From CAWDPQ01 sp049642465 (GTDB lineage: Bacteria > Acidobacteriota > Vicinamibacteria > Vicinamibacterales > 2-12-FULL-66-21), in contig JBAROV010000022.1 of NCBI GenBank assembly GCA_049642465.1, positions 1-22,576 on the forward strand: a stretch of DNA of 22,576 nucleotides. Direction: 5' to 3'. The translations under genes and the position numbers were made by a program. This document shows, in pieces, positions 16,199 to 22,576 of the stretch. Position 1 is the first letter of the stretch. Each line of letters begins with the position of its first letter. The notes under the pieces are model-generated. The model was not told the DNA's origin, searched no databases, and saw nothing but the letters and a program-made list of their open reading frames with translations.

Positions 16199-16258
16199 TC
16201 ACTTATAGGTGAGCATTCCGCAAAGATTCCGGCTCGGTCCGTACAGCTCCTTGGTCAT
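16199..16258 (-). CDS. 19-codon ORF with strong Shine-Dalgarno upstream of ADOP-2 (leader peptide or gene remnant)
   Basis: GTGGGAGGACCG precedes an ATG (16258), giving MTKELYGPSRNLCGMLTYK and a TGA at 16199-16201. The ribosome site is as good as any in the window and the ORF lies 95 bases upstream of ADOP-2 on the same strand. Many acidobacterial ADOPs have a PadR regulator gene in this position, and MTKEL-x-G-x-S is reminiscent of a PadR N-terminus, so it could be a decayed regulator start. It could also be a short leader peptide. Neither is proven. Confidence 0.35.
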   Translation of the reverse strand: MTKELYGPSRNLCGMLTYK

Positions 16259-16285
16259 CGGTCCTCCCACATCTTAGCTAATGCA

Positions 16286-16528
16286 TTTGAACCCAGTCTG
16301 CACCTTTGAACCCGGTCTGACCTTTGAACCCAGTCTGCACCTTTGAACCCGGTCTGCCCTTTGAACCCGGTCTGACCTTTGAACCCAGCCTGAACCCTTG
16401 AACCCAGTCTGAACCCTTGAACCCCGTTCTGAACCCTTGAACCCCGTCTGAACCTTTGAACCCCGCCTGAACCTTTGAACCCCGTTCTGAACCCTTTCGG
16501 AACCCGTTCTGAACCCTTTCTGAACCCG
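16286..16528 (-). repeat. Right GGGTTCA minisatellite array (inverted relative to the left array)
   Basis: Nineteen copies of TGAACC plus one GGAACC variant on the plus strand, i.e. GGTTCA units on the minus strand. The inner part (16286-16385) has an 18-20-base unit such as CCTTTGAACCCAGTCTG; the outer part alternates CCTTGAACCCCGTTCTGAA-type units with an 18-20-base period. The outermost 21 bases (16507-16527) are the exact reverse complement of the start of the left array. The array stops 19 bases before the ATG of ADOP-3. There are no unique spacers. Confidence 0.93.
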
Positions 16529-16535
16529 CTCCGTC

Positions 16536-16541
16536 TACAAT
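16536..16541 (+). promoter_or_regulatory. Candidate -10 box for leaderless ADOP-3 transcript
   Basis: TACAAT lies exactly six bases before the ATG at 16548, and there is no Shine-Dalgarno sequence. The -35 region falls within the repeat array and has no good match to TTGACA. Confidence 0.45.
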
Positions 16542-16547
16542 CCGAGC

Positions 16548-19166
16548 ATGTTCAACGATCTTCGCCACTCCGCCCGAATGCTTCTCCGCAGCAAAGGCTG
16601 GACGGCAGTGGTGCTGCTCTCGCTCGCCCTCGGCATCGGCGCCAACACCGCCATCTTCAGCGCCGTCAACGGGCTGTTGCTGAAGCAGATCCCCGTGAAG
16701 GACCCGGATACCCTGGTGCGGCTGAAATGGAGCGGCCGCAACGACATGGTCAACTCCTCCAGCGACTACGGGTTCTCGGCCGCCGGTCCGGACGGGCAGA
16801 ACGTCCGCAGCACGTTCTCGTTTCCGATGTATCAGGAGTTCCTTGCCGCCTCCGTGACACAGGAATCGGATGTCACTCCGGCGAGCCACGCCGAAGCCGA
16901 AGGGCCAAGGCGGGCCGACAACCGGACGATGAGCGATCTGTTCGCCTGCGCCCCGTACGGTCGGGTGAACGTCGTCGTCGACGGGCAGGCGGAGATCGCC
17001 AGCGCGTTCATTTCGACTGGCAACTATTACCGCGTGCTTGGGGTGGGGGCGCGCGTCGGCCGCACGATCGCGCCCGAAGATGACCGGCCCGACGCGCCGC
17101 CGGTGGCCGTGATCAGTTCCAAGTACTGGCATACGCGGTTCACCACGGACCCCACCGTTGTGGGAAAGACGATCCGTATCAACAACGTCGTGGTGACGGT
17201 GATCGGCGTGATCGAACCGGGCTTTACCGGCATTCAACAGCCCGTGGCGGAACTGCCGGACATCGGGTTGCCCCTGTCGCTCGACACGCAATTGAACAAC
17301 GCACCCGACAGCTCAGCCAAGCTGCCGCGTTTGTCTCAACCGACGTACTGGTGGCTGCAGGTGATGGGACGGCTGAAGCCGGGTGTCACCGCGGCGCAGG
17401 TGCAAGGCAATCTCGAAGGCCTGTTCCAGCAGACCGCGCGGGCCGGGATGGATGCACACCTGAAATCGTTGTCCGAGACCGAACGGGCGGCCTCTGGCAA
17501 TCGAAACCGTACTCAGGTACCGCGGCTCCGGGTCGATTCGGGCAGCCGGGGTGTTTACGACGTCGCGACAACGGAAATGCGCGCCGCAACGATCCTCAGC
17601 GTGGTGGTGGGGCTCGTCCTCCTGATCGTCTGCGCGAACGTGGCGAACCTCCTGCTCTCCCGCGCGACGGCGCGCGAGAAGGAGCTGTCGGTGCGGCTGT
17701 CGCTCGGCGCGACACGCGCGCGCTTGATTCGGCAACTGCTGACCGAGAGTCTGTTGCTCGCATCAATCGGCGGCGCGTTTGGCATTCTCGTTGGCTACTG
17801 GGGAAAGAAGTTGCTGCCCAACCCCATCGGCCAGTCAGCGTTCCTGGATTGGCGAGTGCTGGCATTTGTGCTGGTCATCACGGCAGTCACCGGCATCATC
17901 TTTGGAATCGCGCCGGCGCTGCGCGCGACAGGCGGCGATGTCAACGCCGCACTCAAGCAGACGACGCGCAGCGTGGTGGGCTCGCGCAGCATCCTCGGCA
18001 AGTCGTTGCTCGTCTTCCAGGTGGCCCTGTCGCTCGTGCTCCTGGTTGGCGCGGGACTCTTCCTGCGGACGCTGCAGAACCTCCGTCACGTTGACGTCGG
18101 ATTCAATCCGCACAACCTCATGCTGTTCCGCCTGCAGCCCAACCTGAATCGGTACGACGACAAACGGACGCTGGCCCTCTGGGCACAGGTGCTCGAGCGG
18201 ATTGCTGCAGTGCCCGGCGTCCGCGCCGCCGCCCTGACCAACCCCGCGCTGCTTTCGGGCAGCGTGAACTCGACGAGCATCTACGTGCGCGGCCGGACGT
18301 ACTCTGGCGATCCTCGGGAGTTCCAGAACAGCATCAATCGCCTGGTAATCTCGCCGAACTTCTTCGAGGTGATGGAGATCCCGATTCTCGCCGGACGCGG
18401 GTTCTCACCGCGCGACGACGAAAGCGCGGCAAAAGTCGCGGTGATCAACGAAGCTGCGGTGAAGAAGTACTTCCCCAACGAGAATCCGATCGGTCAGCGC
18501 TTTGGGTCGAGCATCGAGAACAGCAGCCAGATCGAGATCGTCGGCGTGCTTCGGGACGCGAAGTACAACAGCCTGCGTGATCCAGCGCCGCCGACCATGT
18601 ATGTGCCCTATCTGCAGGCGCGTCCGGGTGGTTCGGTGATTGCGGTACGGACAGCCGTGGCTCCGGCCGCCGTGACTGGCGGTGTGAGGGAAGCGGTCAG
18701 GCAAGTCGACCCCAATCTTCCGATGATGGACATCTCGACACAGCTCGAGCAGGTGGAACGCCGTTTCGCGCAGGAAAAGATCTTCGCGCAGGCCTACACG
18801 CTGTTCGGCGCGCTGGCACTGCTGCTTGCTGCGATCGGCCTTTTCGGCGTGATGTCCTACAGTGTGTCGCGGCGCACGAACGAGATTGGCATCCGCGTGG
18901 CGCTCGGAGCCAGGAGCAGGGATGTTCTCGGACTCGTGATGCGCGAATCGATGATCCTGGTAGCGGTCGGCATCGTCATTGGTGTGGCGGTGGCGCTGAG
19001 CGTGAGCCGTTTCGTTGCGACGCTGCTCTTCGGACTCGCGCCAACGGACGCGCTTGCCATCGCCGCGGCGACGGGCATGATGACAATCGTATCGGCTGTC
19101 GCGGGCTTCCTGCCGGCGCGCCGGGCGGCACGCGTCGATCCGATGGTCGCCCTTCGCTACGACTGA
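16548..19166 (+). CDS. ADOP-type FtsX/MacB permease (ADOP-3)
   Basis: 872 residues. It starts with DLRHSARMLLRSKGWTAVV, typical of ADOPs, followed by the first helix and hallmark SLALGIGANTAIF (25-37). Two MacB-type extracytoplasmic domains alternate with FtsX helices: the middle block begins near residue 346 with ATILSVVVGLVLLIVCANVANLLLSRA, and the last block contains ALALLLAAIGLFGVMSYSVSRR. The end is RVDPMVALRYD. It is clearly closer to ADOP-1 than to ADOP-2 (shared hallmark, LLRKLPVK/LLKQIPVK, RLSLGA, LLTESL). It was probably once a tandem neighbour of ADOP-1. The substrate is unknown. Its 5' region is the repeat array. Confidence 0.93.
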   Translation: MFNDLRHSARMLLRSKGWTAVVLLSLALGIGANTAIFSAVNGLLLKQIPVKDPDTLVRLKWSGRNDMVNSSSDYGFSAAGPDGQNVRSTFSFPMYQEFLAASVTQESDVTPASHAEAEGPRRADNRTMSDLFACAPYGRVNVVVDGQAEIASAFISTGNYYRVLGVGARVGRTIAPEDDRPDAPPVAVISSKYWHTRFTTDPTVVGKTIRINNVVVTVIGVIEPGFTGIQQPVAELPDIGLPLSLDTQLNNAPDSSAKLPRLSQPTYWWLQVMGRLKPGVTAAQVQGNLEGLFQQTARAGMDAHLKSLSETERAASGNRNRTQVPRLRVDSGSRGVYDVATTEMRAATILSVVVGLVLLIVCANVANLLLSRATAREKELSVRLSLGATRARLIRQLLTESLLLASIGGAFGILVGYWGKKLLPNPIGQSAFLDWRVLAFVLVITAVTGIIFGIAPALRATGGDVNAALKQTTRSVVGSRSILGKSLLVFQVALSLVLLVGAGLFLRTLQNLRHVDVGFNPHNLMLFRLQPNLNRYDDKRTLALWAQVLERIAAVPGVRAAALTNPALLSGSVNSTSIYVRGRTYSGDPREFQNSINRLVISPNFFEVMEIPILAGRGFSPRDDESAAKVAVINEAAVKKYFPNENPIGQRFGSSIENSSQIEIVGVLRDAKYNSLRDPAPPTMYVPYLQARPGGSVIAVRTAVAPAAVTGGVREAVRQVDPNLPMMDISTQLEQVERRFAQEKIFAQAYTLFGALALLLAAIGLFGVMSYSVSRRTNEIGIRVALGARSRDVLGLVMRESMILVAVGIVIGVAVALSVSRFVATLLFGLAPTDALAIAAATGMMTIVSAVAGFLPARRAARVDPMVALRYD

Positions 19167-19186
19167 AGTCGCGTCTGACGCTTGTC

Positions 19187-19214
19187 AGTCGCTAGAGTCG
19201 CTAGTCGTCGCTAG
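19187..19214. repeat. Three tandem AGTCGCTAG-type units at the convergent gene ends
   Basis: AGTCGCTAG occurs at 19187-19195 and 19196-19204, followed by TCGTCGCTAG at 19205-19214. The units fill the 44-base gap between the convergent ADOP-3 and lysC genes, and the last one contains the lysC stop codon (CTA on the plus strand). No T-rich terminator is visible. Confidence 0.7.
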
Positions 19215-20440
19215 CCGCTCGTCCGCGAGACGCACTCCTCAATGAACGCTCGGTGCAGATCGCGAACGGCGTCGTCCAGGCGTGCGCGGTCAACCATCCA
19301 GGTCGCCCGGAACGATGACGTCGCCAACCCGTAGCTGCGAATATCCGCCGCTTGAAGCCGTCTCGACCCTCGCCGGACGTTTTCGTAGGTCACGTTGATC
19401 CCCGCGCCGACGATGCTCAAGGCGCCTAAACCATCGATGAGGCGCGCCTCGGATCCCAACGCAGCGCCAAGATCGCGGCGCAACCGGTCTTCGTTGTGAA
19501 GATTCTCACGTGATATGACGAGCGTCGCGCCGTCAGCACTTCCGCCAAAGGCAGCGACGTGCAACTGCTTGCCGCTCACGCCGCACTCGTCGAGAAGTGC
19601 GACAAGTCGAGCGACGTCCCCGGTCGCCTGAAGCACGAGAATGTCTCGCTCGCTGGCGACGCCGGCGACGGTTCCTGGCATGCGCGGCGCATCGCGACGG
19701 ACGACCGTGCCATCAGCGGAGGGATCCGCTCCTGGCAGCGACGACGCAGTCGCGCGTGCGTAAATCGCAATGCCCTTTTCTTTCGCGAATTCCACCGCCT
19801 GGGCGTTCAGAACTTTCGCGCCTGCCTCGGCCAGTTCCTGCGTTTCCTCGTAGGTGAGGGTGCCCACCCGCTTCGCGGCTGGCACGACGCGCGGATCCGC
19901 CGTATAGACACCGTCGACATCCGAACAGATCTCACACCACTCGGCCCCAAGCGCCGCCGCCATCGCGACGGCCGTCGTATCACTCCCGCCTCGACCGAGC
20001 GTCGTCACTTCCTTCTTGTACGACACGCCCTGGTATCCCGCAATGACGACGACGCGGCCTCGCGCGAGTTCGTCCTGCACGCGGTACGGTCGCACTTCGA
20101 CAATCCGCGCGTCGACATGGCGATCGTTGGTAATGATGCCGGACTGGCTGCCGGTAAAGCTGATCGCGTCACCGCCCAGTTCGCGAATTGCCATCGACAG
20201 CAGCGCCATCGAGATTCGCTCGCCGGCCGAGAGCAGCATGTCGAGTTCGCGGCGATCGGGGTTGACGGAAATCTTGCGCGCGAGGGCCAGCAGCTCATCC
20301 GTCGTATCGCCCATTGCTGATACGACGACGGCGACATCATAGCCGGCAGACTTCGTGCGCATGATCCGCTCGGCAACCTGCCGAATGCGAGTCGCATCAG
20401 CGACACTGCTGCCGCCGTACTTCTGGACAACTATCGGCAT
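19211..20440 (-). CDS. lysC: Aspartate kinase
   Basis: 409 residues, the normal length of a monofunctional aspartokinase. It phosphorylates L-aspartate with ATP, the first step to lysine, methionine, threonine and diaminopimelate, in the cytosol. Seen: KYGGSSVAD (7-15), DMLLSAGERISMALL, TGSQSGIITN, GYQGV, the nucleotide-binding LGRGGSDTTAVAMAAALGA and ICSDVDGVYTADPR. The C-terminal ~145 residues form two ACT domains (ILVLQATGDVARLVALLDECGVS; LSIVGAGI), the usual allosteric site for lysine or threonine. The ATG at 20440 fits the family N-terminus and has TATGAT six bases upstream. An extension to 20470 would add ten residues not seen in the family. Confidence 0.97.
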   Translation of the reverse strand: MPIVVQKYGGSSVADATRIRQVAERIMRTKSAGYDVAVVVSAMGDTTDELLALARKISVNPDRRELDMLLSAGERISMALLSMAIRELGGDAISFTGSQSGIITNDRHVDARIVEVRPYRVQDELARGRVVVIAGYQGVSYKKEVTTLGRGGSDTTAVAMAAALGAEWCEICSDVDGVYTADPRVVPAAKRVGTLTYEETQELAEAGAKVLNAQAVEFAKEKGIAIYARATASSLPGADPSADGTVVRRDAPRMPGTVAGVASERDILVLQATGDVARLVALLDECGVSGKQLHVAAFGGSADGATLVISRENLHNEDRLRRDLGAALGSEARLIDGLGALSIVGAGINVTYENVRRGSRRLQAADIRSYGLATSSFRATWMVDRARLDDAVRDLHRAFIEECVSRTSG

Positions 20441-20446
20441 GCGGGC

Positions 20447-20452
20447 ATCATA
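20447..20452 (-). promoter_or_regulatory. Candidate -10 box of lysC (leaderless geometry)
   Basis: TATGAT on the minus strand ends six bases before the lysC ATG, so the transcript would start at the initiation codon. No Shine-Dalgarno sequence is present. The -35 position (CGCACG/TCGCAC) is a poor match. Confidence 0.5.
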
Positions 20453-20479
20453 ACAATGCGACCGCACCACGTGCGACGC

Positions 20480-21172
20480 TTACAACTCCTTAATCCGGAT
20501 ATTCCTGAACTCGACGCGGGTGCCGTGGCCGAGCAGGCCGATGTGTCCCTTGGTGTTCGCGATCCCGCGCGACCCTTCGGGCTTGCTCATGTCCCGGTGC
20601 TTTGCCAGCACGGCCTCGTCCTTCACATCGTCGAGATTCGCGTCCACAATCGTGGTTCCATTCAGCTTCACGGTGATCTGGCGGCCTTTTACCGTGATCT
20701 CTTCCGAGTTCCACTCCCCCACCGGCTTCTGGAAGCCACGCTTCGCAGGAAACATCTGGTAGACGGAACCGTGATACTGGGCCGGCTGCAGTTTTGTATA
20801 TTGCGAACCGCTGTCGTCCAGCACCTGAATCTCCATCGCGACGTAAGCGGCGTCTCCCTGAAGCGGTGCTCGAATGCCGATGCCGTTGTTGGCGTTTTCA
20901 GTCAGCTTGAATTCGAACTGCAGGACGAAGTCCGAGTACTCCTTGTCGGTATAGAGGTTGCCGCCGTCTTCCTTGGTCGTGAAAAGTACGCCGTTTTCGA
21001 CCTGATATCCCTTCCCGGTCTTGTTCTCGGCACCGTTGCCGCGAACGCCGTATACCCAACCGGTGAGGTCCTTGCCGTTGAACAGCGTCGTGAACCCGGC
21101 GTCCTGGGCGATTGCAGTGATCGACGCAGCAGCCAATGCAAACGGGAGGCTGTAGAGGGAGCAGCGCTTCAT
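20480..21172 (-). CDS. DUF1080 (3-keto-disaccharide hydrolase-type) secreted protein, copy B
   Basis: 230 residues with a signal peptide (MKRCSLYSLPFALAAASITAIAQ). The DUF1080 hallmark TTLFNGKDLTGW follows. The concanavalin-like fold continues with YSDFVLQFEFKLTENANNGIGIR, YVAMEIQVLDD, YHGSVYQMFPAK, GEWNSEEITVKG, ITVKLNGTTIVDANL and ends GHIGLLGHGTRVEFRNIRIKEL. The family is labelled 3-keto-disaccharide hydrolase, involved in breakdown of 3-keto sugars; activity here is inferred. It starts one base after the stop of copy A (TAACATG), with GGAG from the end of copy A as ribosome site, so the two are co-translated. I preferred this ATG to a start 39 bases upstream that would put RRRRRR before the signal. 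Confidence 0.9.
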   Translation of the reverse strand: MKRCSLYSLPFALAAASITAIAQDAGFTTLFNGKDLTGWVYGVRGNGAENKTGKGYQVENGVLFTTKEDGGNLYTDKEYSDFVLQFEFKLTENANNGIGIRAPLQGDAAYVAMEIQVLDDSGSQYTKLQPAQYHGSVYQMFPAKRGFQKPVGEWNSEEITVKGRQITVKLNGTTIVDANLDDVKDEAVLAKHRDMSKPEGSRGIANTKGHIGLLGHGTRVEFRNIRIKEL

Positions 21173-21173
21173 G

Positions 21174-21854
21174 TTATTTCTCCGCCGGCGCCGGCGCTGG
21201 TGAGAGATCACGGACGTAAATATCCTTGAATCGCATGTTACCCAGCCCGCCGGAGTGGAGCTGCAGCGCGATGTAGCCTTCGGAGGAGCGCGGTGACGGA
21301 TCGGTGAAATCCATGATGGTGATGCCGTTCAAGATCGCCACCATATGATTGCCCTCGACCTTCAGGAGCATGTCGTTCCAGTCGGTGGGCCGGATGACAT
21401 GCTCGTATTCCGGCGATGGCCAGGCAAACCAGTTGCGACCGTCGCCGTAGAGCCCGCCGGTGTGATGGTTCGGCGTGCGATCGATTTCGAACTGCTTCCC
21501 CTGGCTGACATCTACCGTGCCCGGCTTGAAGTCGGTGTGGAAGTACACGCCGCTGTTGCCGTCAGCCTCGCACTTGAAGCGCAACGACAGCCAGAAATCC
21601 CGGTATCTCTTTTCAGTCCGCAGATACCCGTAGGCGTTGGTCACCCCCTGGCCGTGAATCGTTCCATCTTCGATGGTCCACTTTTCCTTTCCGACCTCGA
21701 CCCAGTTGGTCAGATCCTTGCCGTTGAACAACTGGACCCACTGTTCGTTGGGCTGCGGGGGACGATTGCGCGGTGTCTGGGCGGCCGCGTGGGACGGGAC
21801 ACCGAGGGCAGCAACGATGGCACTGACACTGAGAATTGACTGAAATGGACGCAT
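21174..21854 (-). CDS. DUF1080 (3-keto-disaccharide hydrolase-type) secreted protein, copy A
   Basis: 226 residues with a signal peptide (MRPFQSILSVSAIVAALGVPSHAAAQ). The hallmark is VQLFNGKDLTNW, then KWTIEDGTIHGQG, LRTEKRYRDFWLSLRFKCEADGNSGVYFH, QFEIDRTPNHHTGGLYG, DWNDMLLKVEGNHMVAILNG, and the final GYIALQLHSGGLGNMRFKDIYVRDL. It is a paralogue of copy B with clearly different loops: copy A keeps HHTGGLYG, copy B has KLQPAQYHGSVY at the same place, suggesting different substrates. Exported glycoside processing is inferred from the family. GAGGAG four bases before the ATG supports this start. Confidence 0.9.
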   Translation of the reverse strand: MRPFQSILSVSAIVAALGVPSHAAAQTPRNRPPQPNEQWVQLFNGKDLTNWVEVGKEKWTIEDGTIHGQGVTNAYGYLRTEKRYRDFWLSLRFKCEADGNSGVYFHTDFKPGTVDVSQGKQFEIDRTPNHHTGGLYGDGRNWFAWPSPEYEHVIRPTDWNDMLLKVEGNHMVAILNGITIMDFTDPSPRSSEGYIALQLHSGGLGNMRFKDIYVRDLSPAPAPAEK

Positions 21855-21858
21855 GAGA

Positions 21859-21864
21859 CTCCTC
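21859..21864 (-). promoter_or_regulatory. Ribosome binding site of DUF1080 copy A
   Basis: GAGGAG on the minus strand lies four bases before the ATG at 21854. A TAGAAT hexamer (21880-21875) just upstream could be the -10 box, without a good -35 element. Confidence 0.5.
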
Positions 21865-21913
21865 GAGTGCGATGATTCTAGTGGACTGGGTGATCGATTT
21901 CTATAGGGGCGGT

Positions 21914-21990
21914 TGGGTTCACAGGAGGCCAAGAGATCAAGAGACAAATAACCTGTTACTTATCTCCCGACCTTGTGATCTCCTGTAGGC
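21914..21990. repeat. Degenerate inverted-repeat stretch between the ABC permease and DUF1080 genes
   Basis: ACAGGAG (21921-21927) and CTCCTGT (21980-21986) are a perfect inverted pair around AAGAGATCAAGAGA and TTGTGATCT, which are themselves partly complementary. The stretch lies directly after the ABC permease stop codon. The T-rich tract of an intrinsic terminator is missing, so this may be a dispersed intergenic repeat. Confidence 0.3.
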
Positions 21991-22576
21991 CTATTGCCAG
22001 CGGAAGAACTTCAGCGCGAGCAAGAAGCTGATCAATCCCCACGCCGTGAGAATCGCCAGCTCCGGAAGAAGAGAGATGAATGAAGTGCCTTCGAGCATGA
22101 CGCCACGCAGCGCGTCGTTGAGCGCCGTCAGGGGCAGCGCTTGCACGAAGGGCTGCATCGACGCGGGGAATCGTTCGGTAGAGAAGAAAATACCGGAGAA
22201 AATCCACATCGGCACCATGACCAGGTTCATCACGCCCGACACGCCTTCGATCGTGCGCGGCCGGGCCGCCGTCAGGAGGCCCAGACCGCTGAAAGCCAGC
22301 GCGCCAAGAAGCGCGATTCCTGCCAGCACCAGGACCGAACCGCGCAGCGGGACGCCGAGCACGAAAAACGAAAACAACAGCAGGGCTCCGGCCTCGGGGA
22401 TGAGAAAGATCAAGCGTGACGTCAGCTGCGCCCCGAGCAGATGGCTGCGGCGGGCCGGTGACGCGACGAAGCGCTTCAACAGATTGCCGTTGCGAGCAAC
22501 GACCAGGGAGAAGCCAATGCCCCACATCCCCGTCCCCATGATGTGCATGCCGAGCAATCCGGGAACGAGAAACGCA
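21991..22576 (-). CDS. ABC-2 type transporter permease, C-terminal part (5' end outside window)
   Basis: 194 residues are visible and the frame is open to the window edge (AFLVPGLLGMHIMGTGMWGIGF), so the N-terminal part lies outside. The visible part is the ABC-2 membrane domain: RNGNLLKRFVASPARRSHLLGAQL is the cytoplasmic loop that follows the second helix, then helices LIFLIPEAGALLLFSFFVLG, LVLAGIALLGALAFSGLGLL, VMNLVMVPMWIFSGIFFS and a last one ending SFLLALKFFRWQ. The motif MWIFSGIFFSTERFP is typical of the family. It would pair with an ABC ATPase, probably encoded just upstream; drug, lipid or polysaccharide export cannot be told apart. Confidence 0.9.
   Translation of the reverse strand, partial: AFLVPGLLGMHIMGTGMWGIGFSLVVARNGNLLKRFVASPARRSHLLGAQLTSRLIFLIPEAGALLLFSFFVLGVPLRGSVLVLAGIALLGALAFSGLGLLTAARPRTIEGVSGVMNLVMVPMWIFSGIFFSTERFPASMQPFVQALPLTALNDALRGVMLEGTSFISLLPELAILTAWGLISFLLALKFFRWQ

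Noticed and set aside
16286..16528. Array considered as a CRISPR
   Set aside because: Units are short, degenerate and contiguous with no unique spacers; no cas gene is near.
13299..16528. Classical insertion sequence or transposon
   Set aside because: No transposase or recombinase reading frame is present and I saw no target-site duplication outside the arrays; only the inverted ends are suggestive.
16278..17291. 337-residue minus-strand ORF reading through the right repeat array into ADOP-3
   Set aside because: Its repetitive half is just the array lacking stops in one frame, and the rest is antisense to the well-supported ADOP-3 gene.

Overview
The window looks like chromosomal DNA from an acidobacterium, most likely the class Vicinamibacteria. 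This rests on the high G+C content (about 60 to 70 percent in the lines I counted by hand), several very long FtsX/MacB-type permeases of the acidobacterial ADOP kind (three nearly complete, one C-terminal part), and a gene mix of DUF1684, DUF1080, DUF2330, M28 peptidase and HGSNAT-like acyltransferase that is common in that phylum. The assignment is inference; there is no rRNA or other marker here.

Layout: 3-965 is the C-terminal part of an ADOP permease (+). It converges on a minus-strand pair at 974-1959, a Tat-type alpha/beta hydrolase translationally coupled to a 67-residue zinc-ribbon protein. Between 2060 and 7709 lies a plus-strand series: a cytosolic BNR/Asp-box beta-propeller coupled by ATGA to a MoaD/ThiS-like protein ending in GG, a J-domain protein with a probable winged-helix tail coupled to a DUF1684 lipoprotein, a small carboxypeptidase-regulatory-like lipoprotein, an HGSNAT/DUF1624-like membrane acyltransferase and a secreted M28 metallopeptidase. 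A DUF1349-like secreted protein (7715-8356, -) follows. Next comes an RnfD/NqrB-like membrane protein coupled by ATGA to a DUF2330 exported protein (8486-10752, +).

From 10795 to 19166 there are three full ADOP permeases. The outer two point right. The middle one (13635-16103) points left, is more divergent and looks more G+C-rich. It sits in a segment bounded on both sides by degenerate GGGTTCA minisatellite arrays in opposite orientation, each starting with the same 21 bases. Just inside the left array is a frameshifted relic of a TolB/PD40 propeller gene. Just inside the right array is a 19-codon ORF with a strong Shine-Dalgarno sequence. I regard this 3.2-kb unit as the most unusual structure in the window.

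From 19211 to the end everything is on the minus strand: aspartate kinase (lysC), two tandem DUF1080 (3-keto-disaccharide hydrolase-type) secreted proteins, and the C-terminal part of an ABC-2 permease that runs off the window.

Regulation visible in the sequence: three genes without Shine-Dalgarno sequences (J-domain, ADOP-3, lysC) carry a TANNNT box exactly six bases before the ATG, which suggests leaderless transcripts. Several neighbours use ATGA or TGATG stop-start overlaps. No tRNA, rRNA, CRISPR, insertion sequence with a transposase, or origin was recognised.
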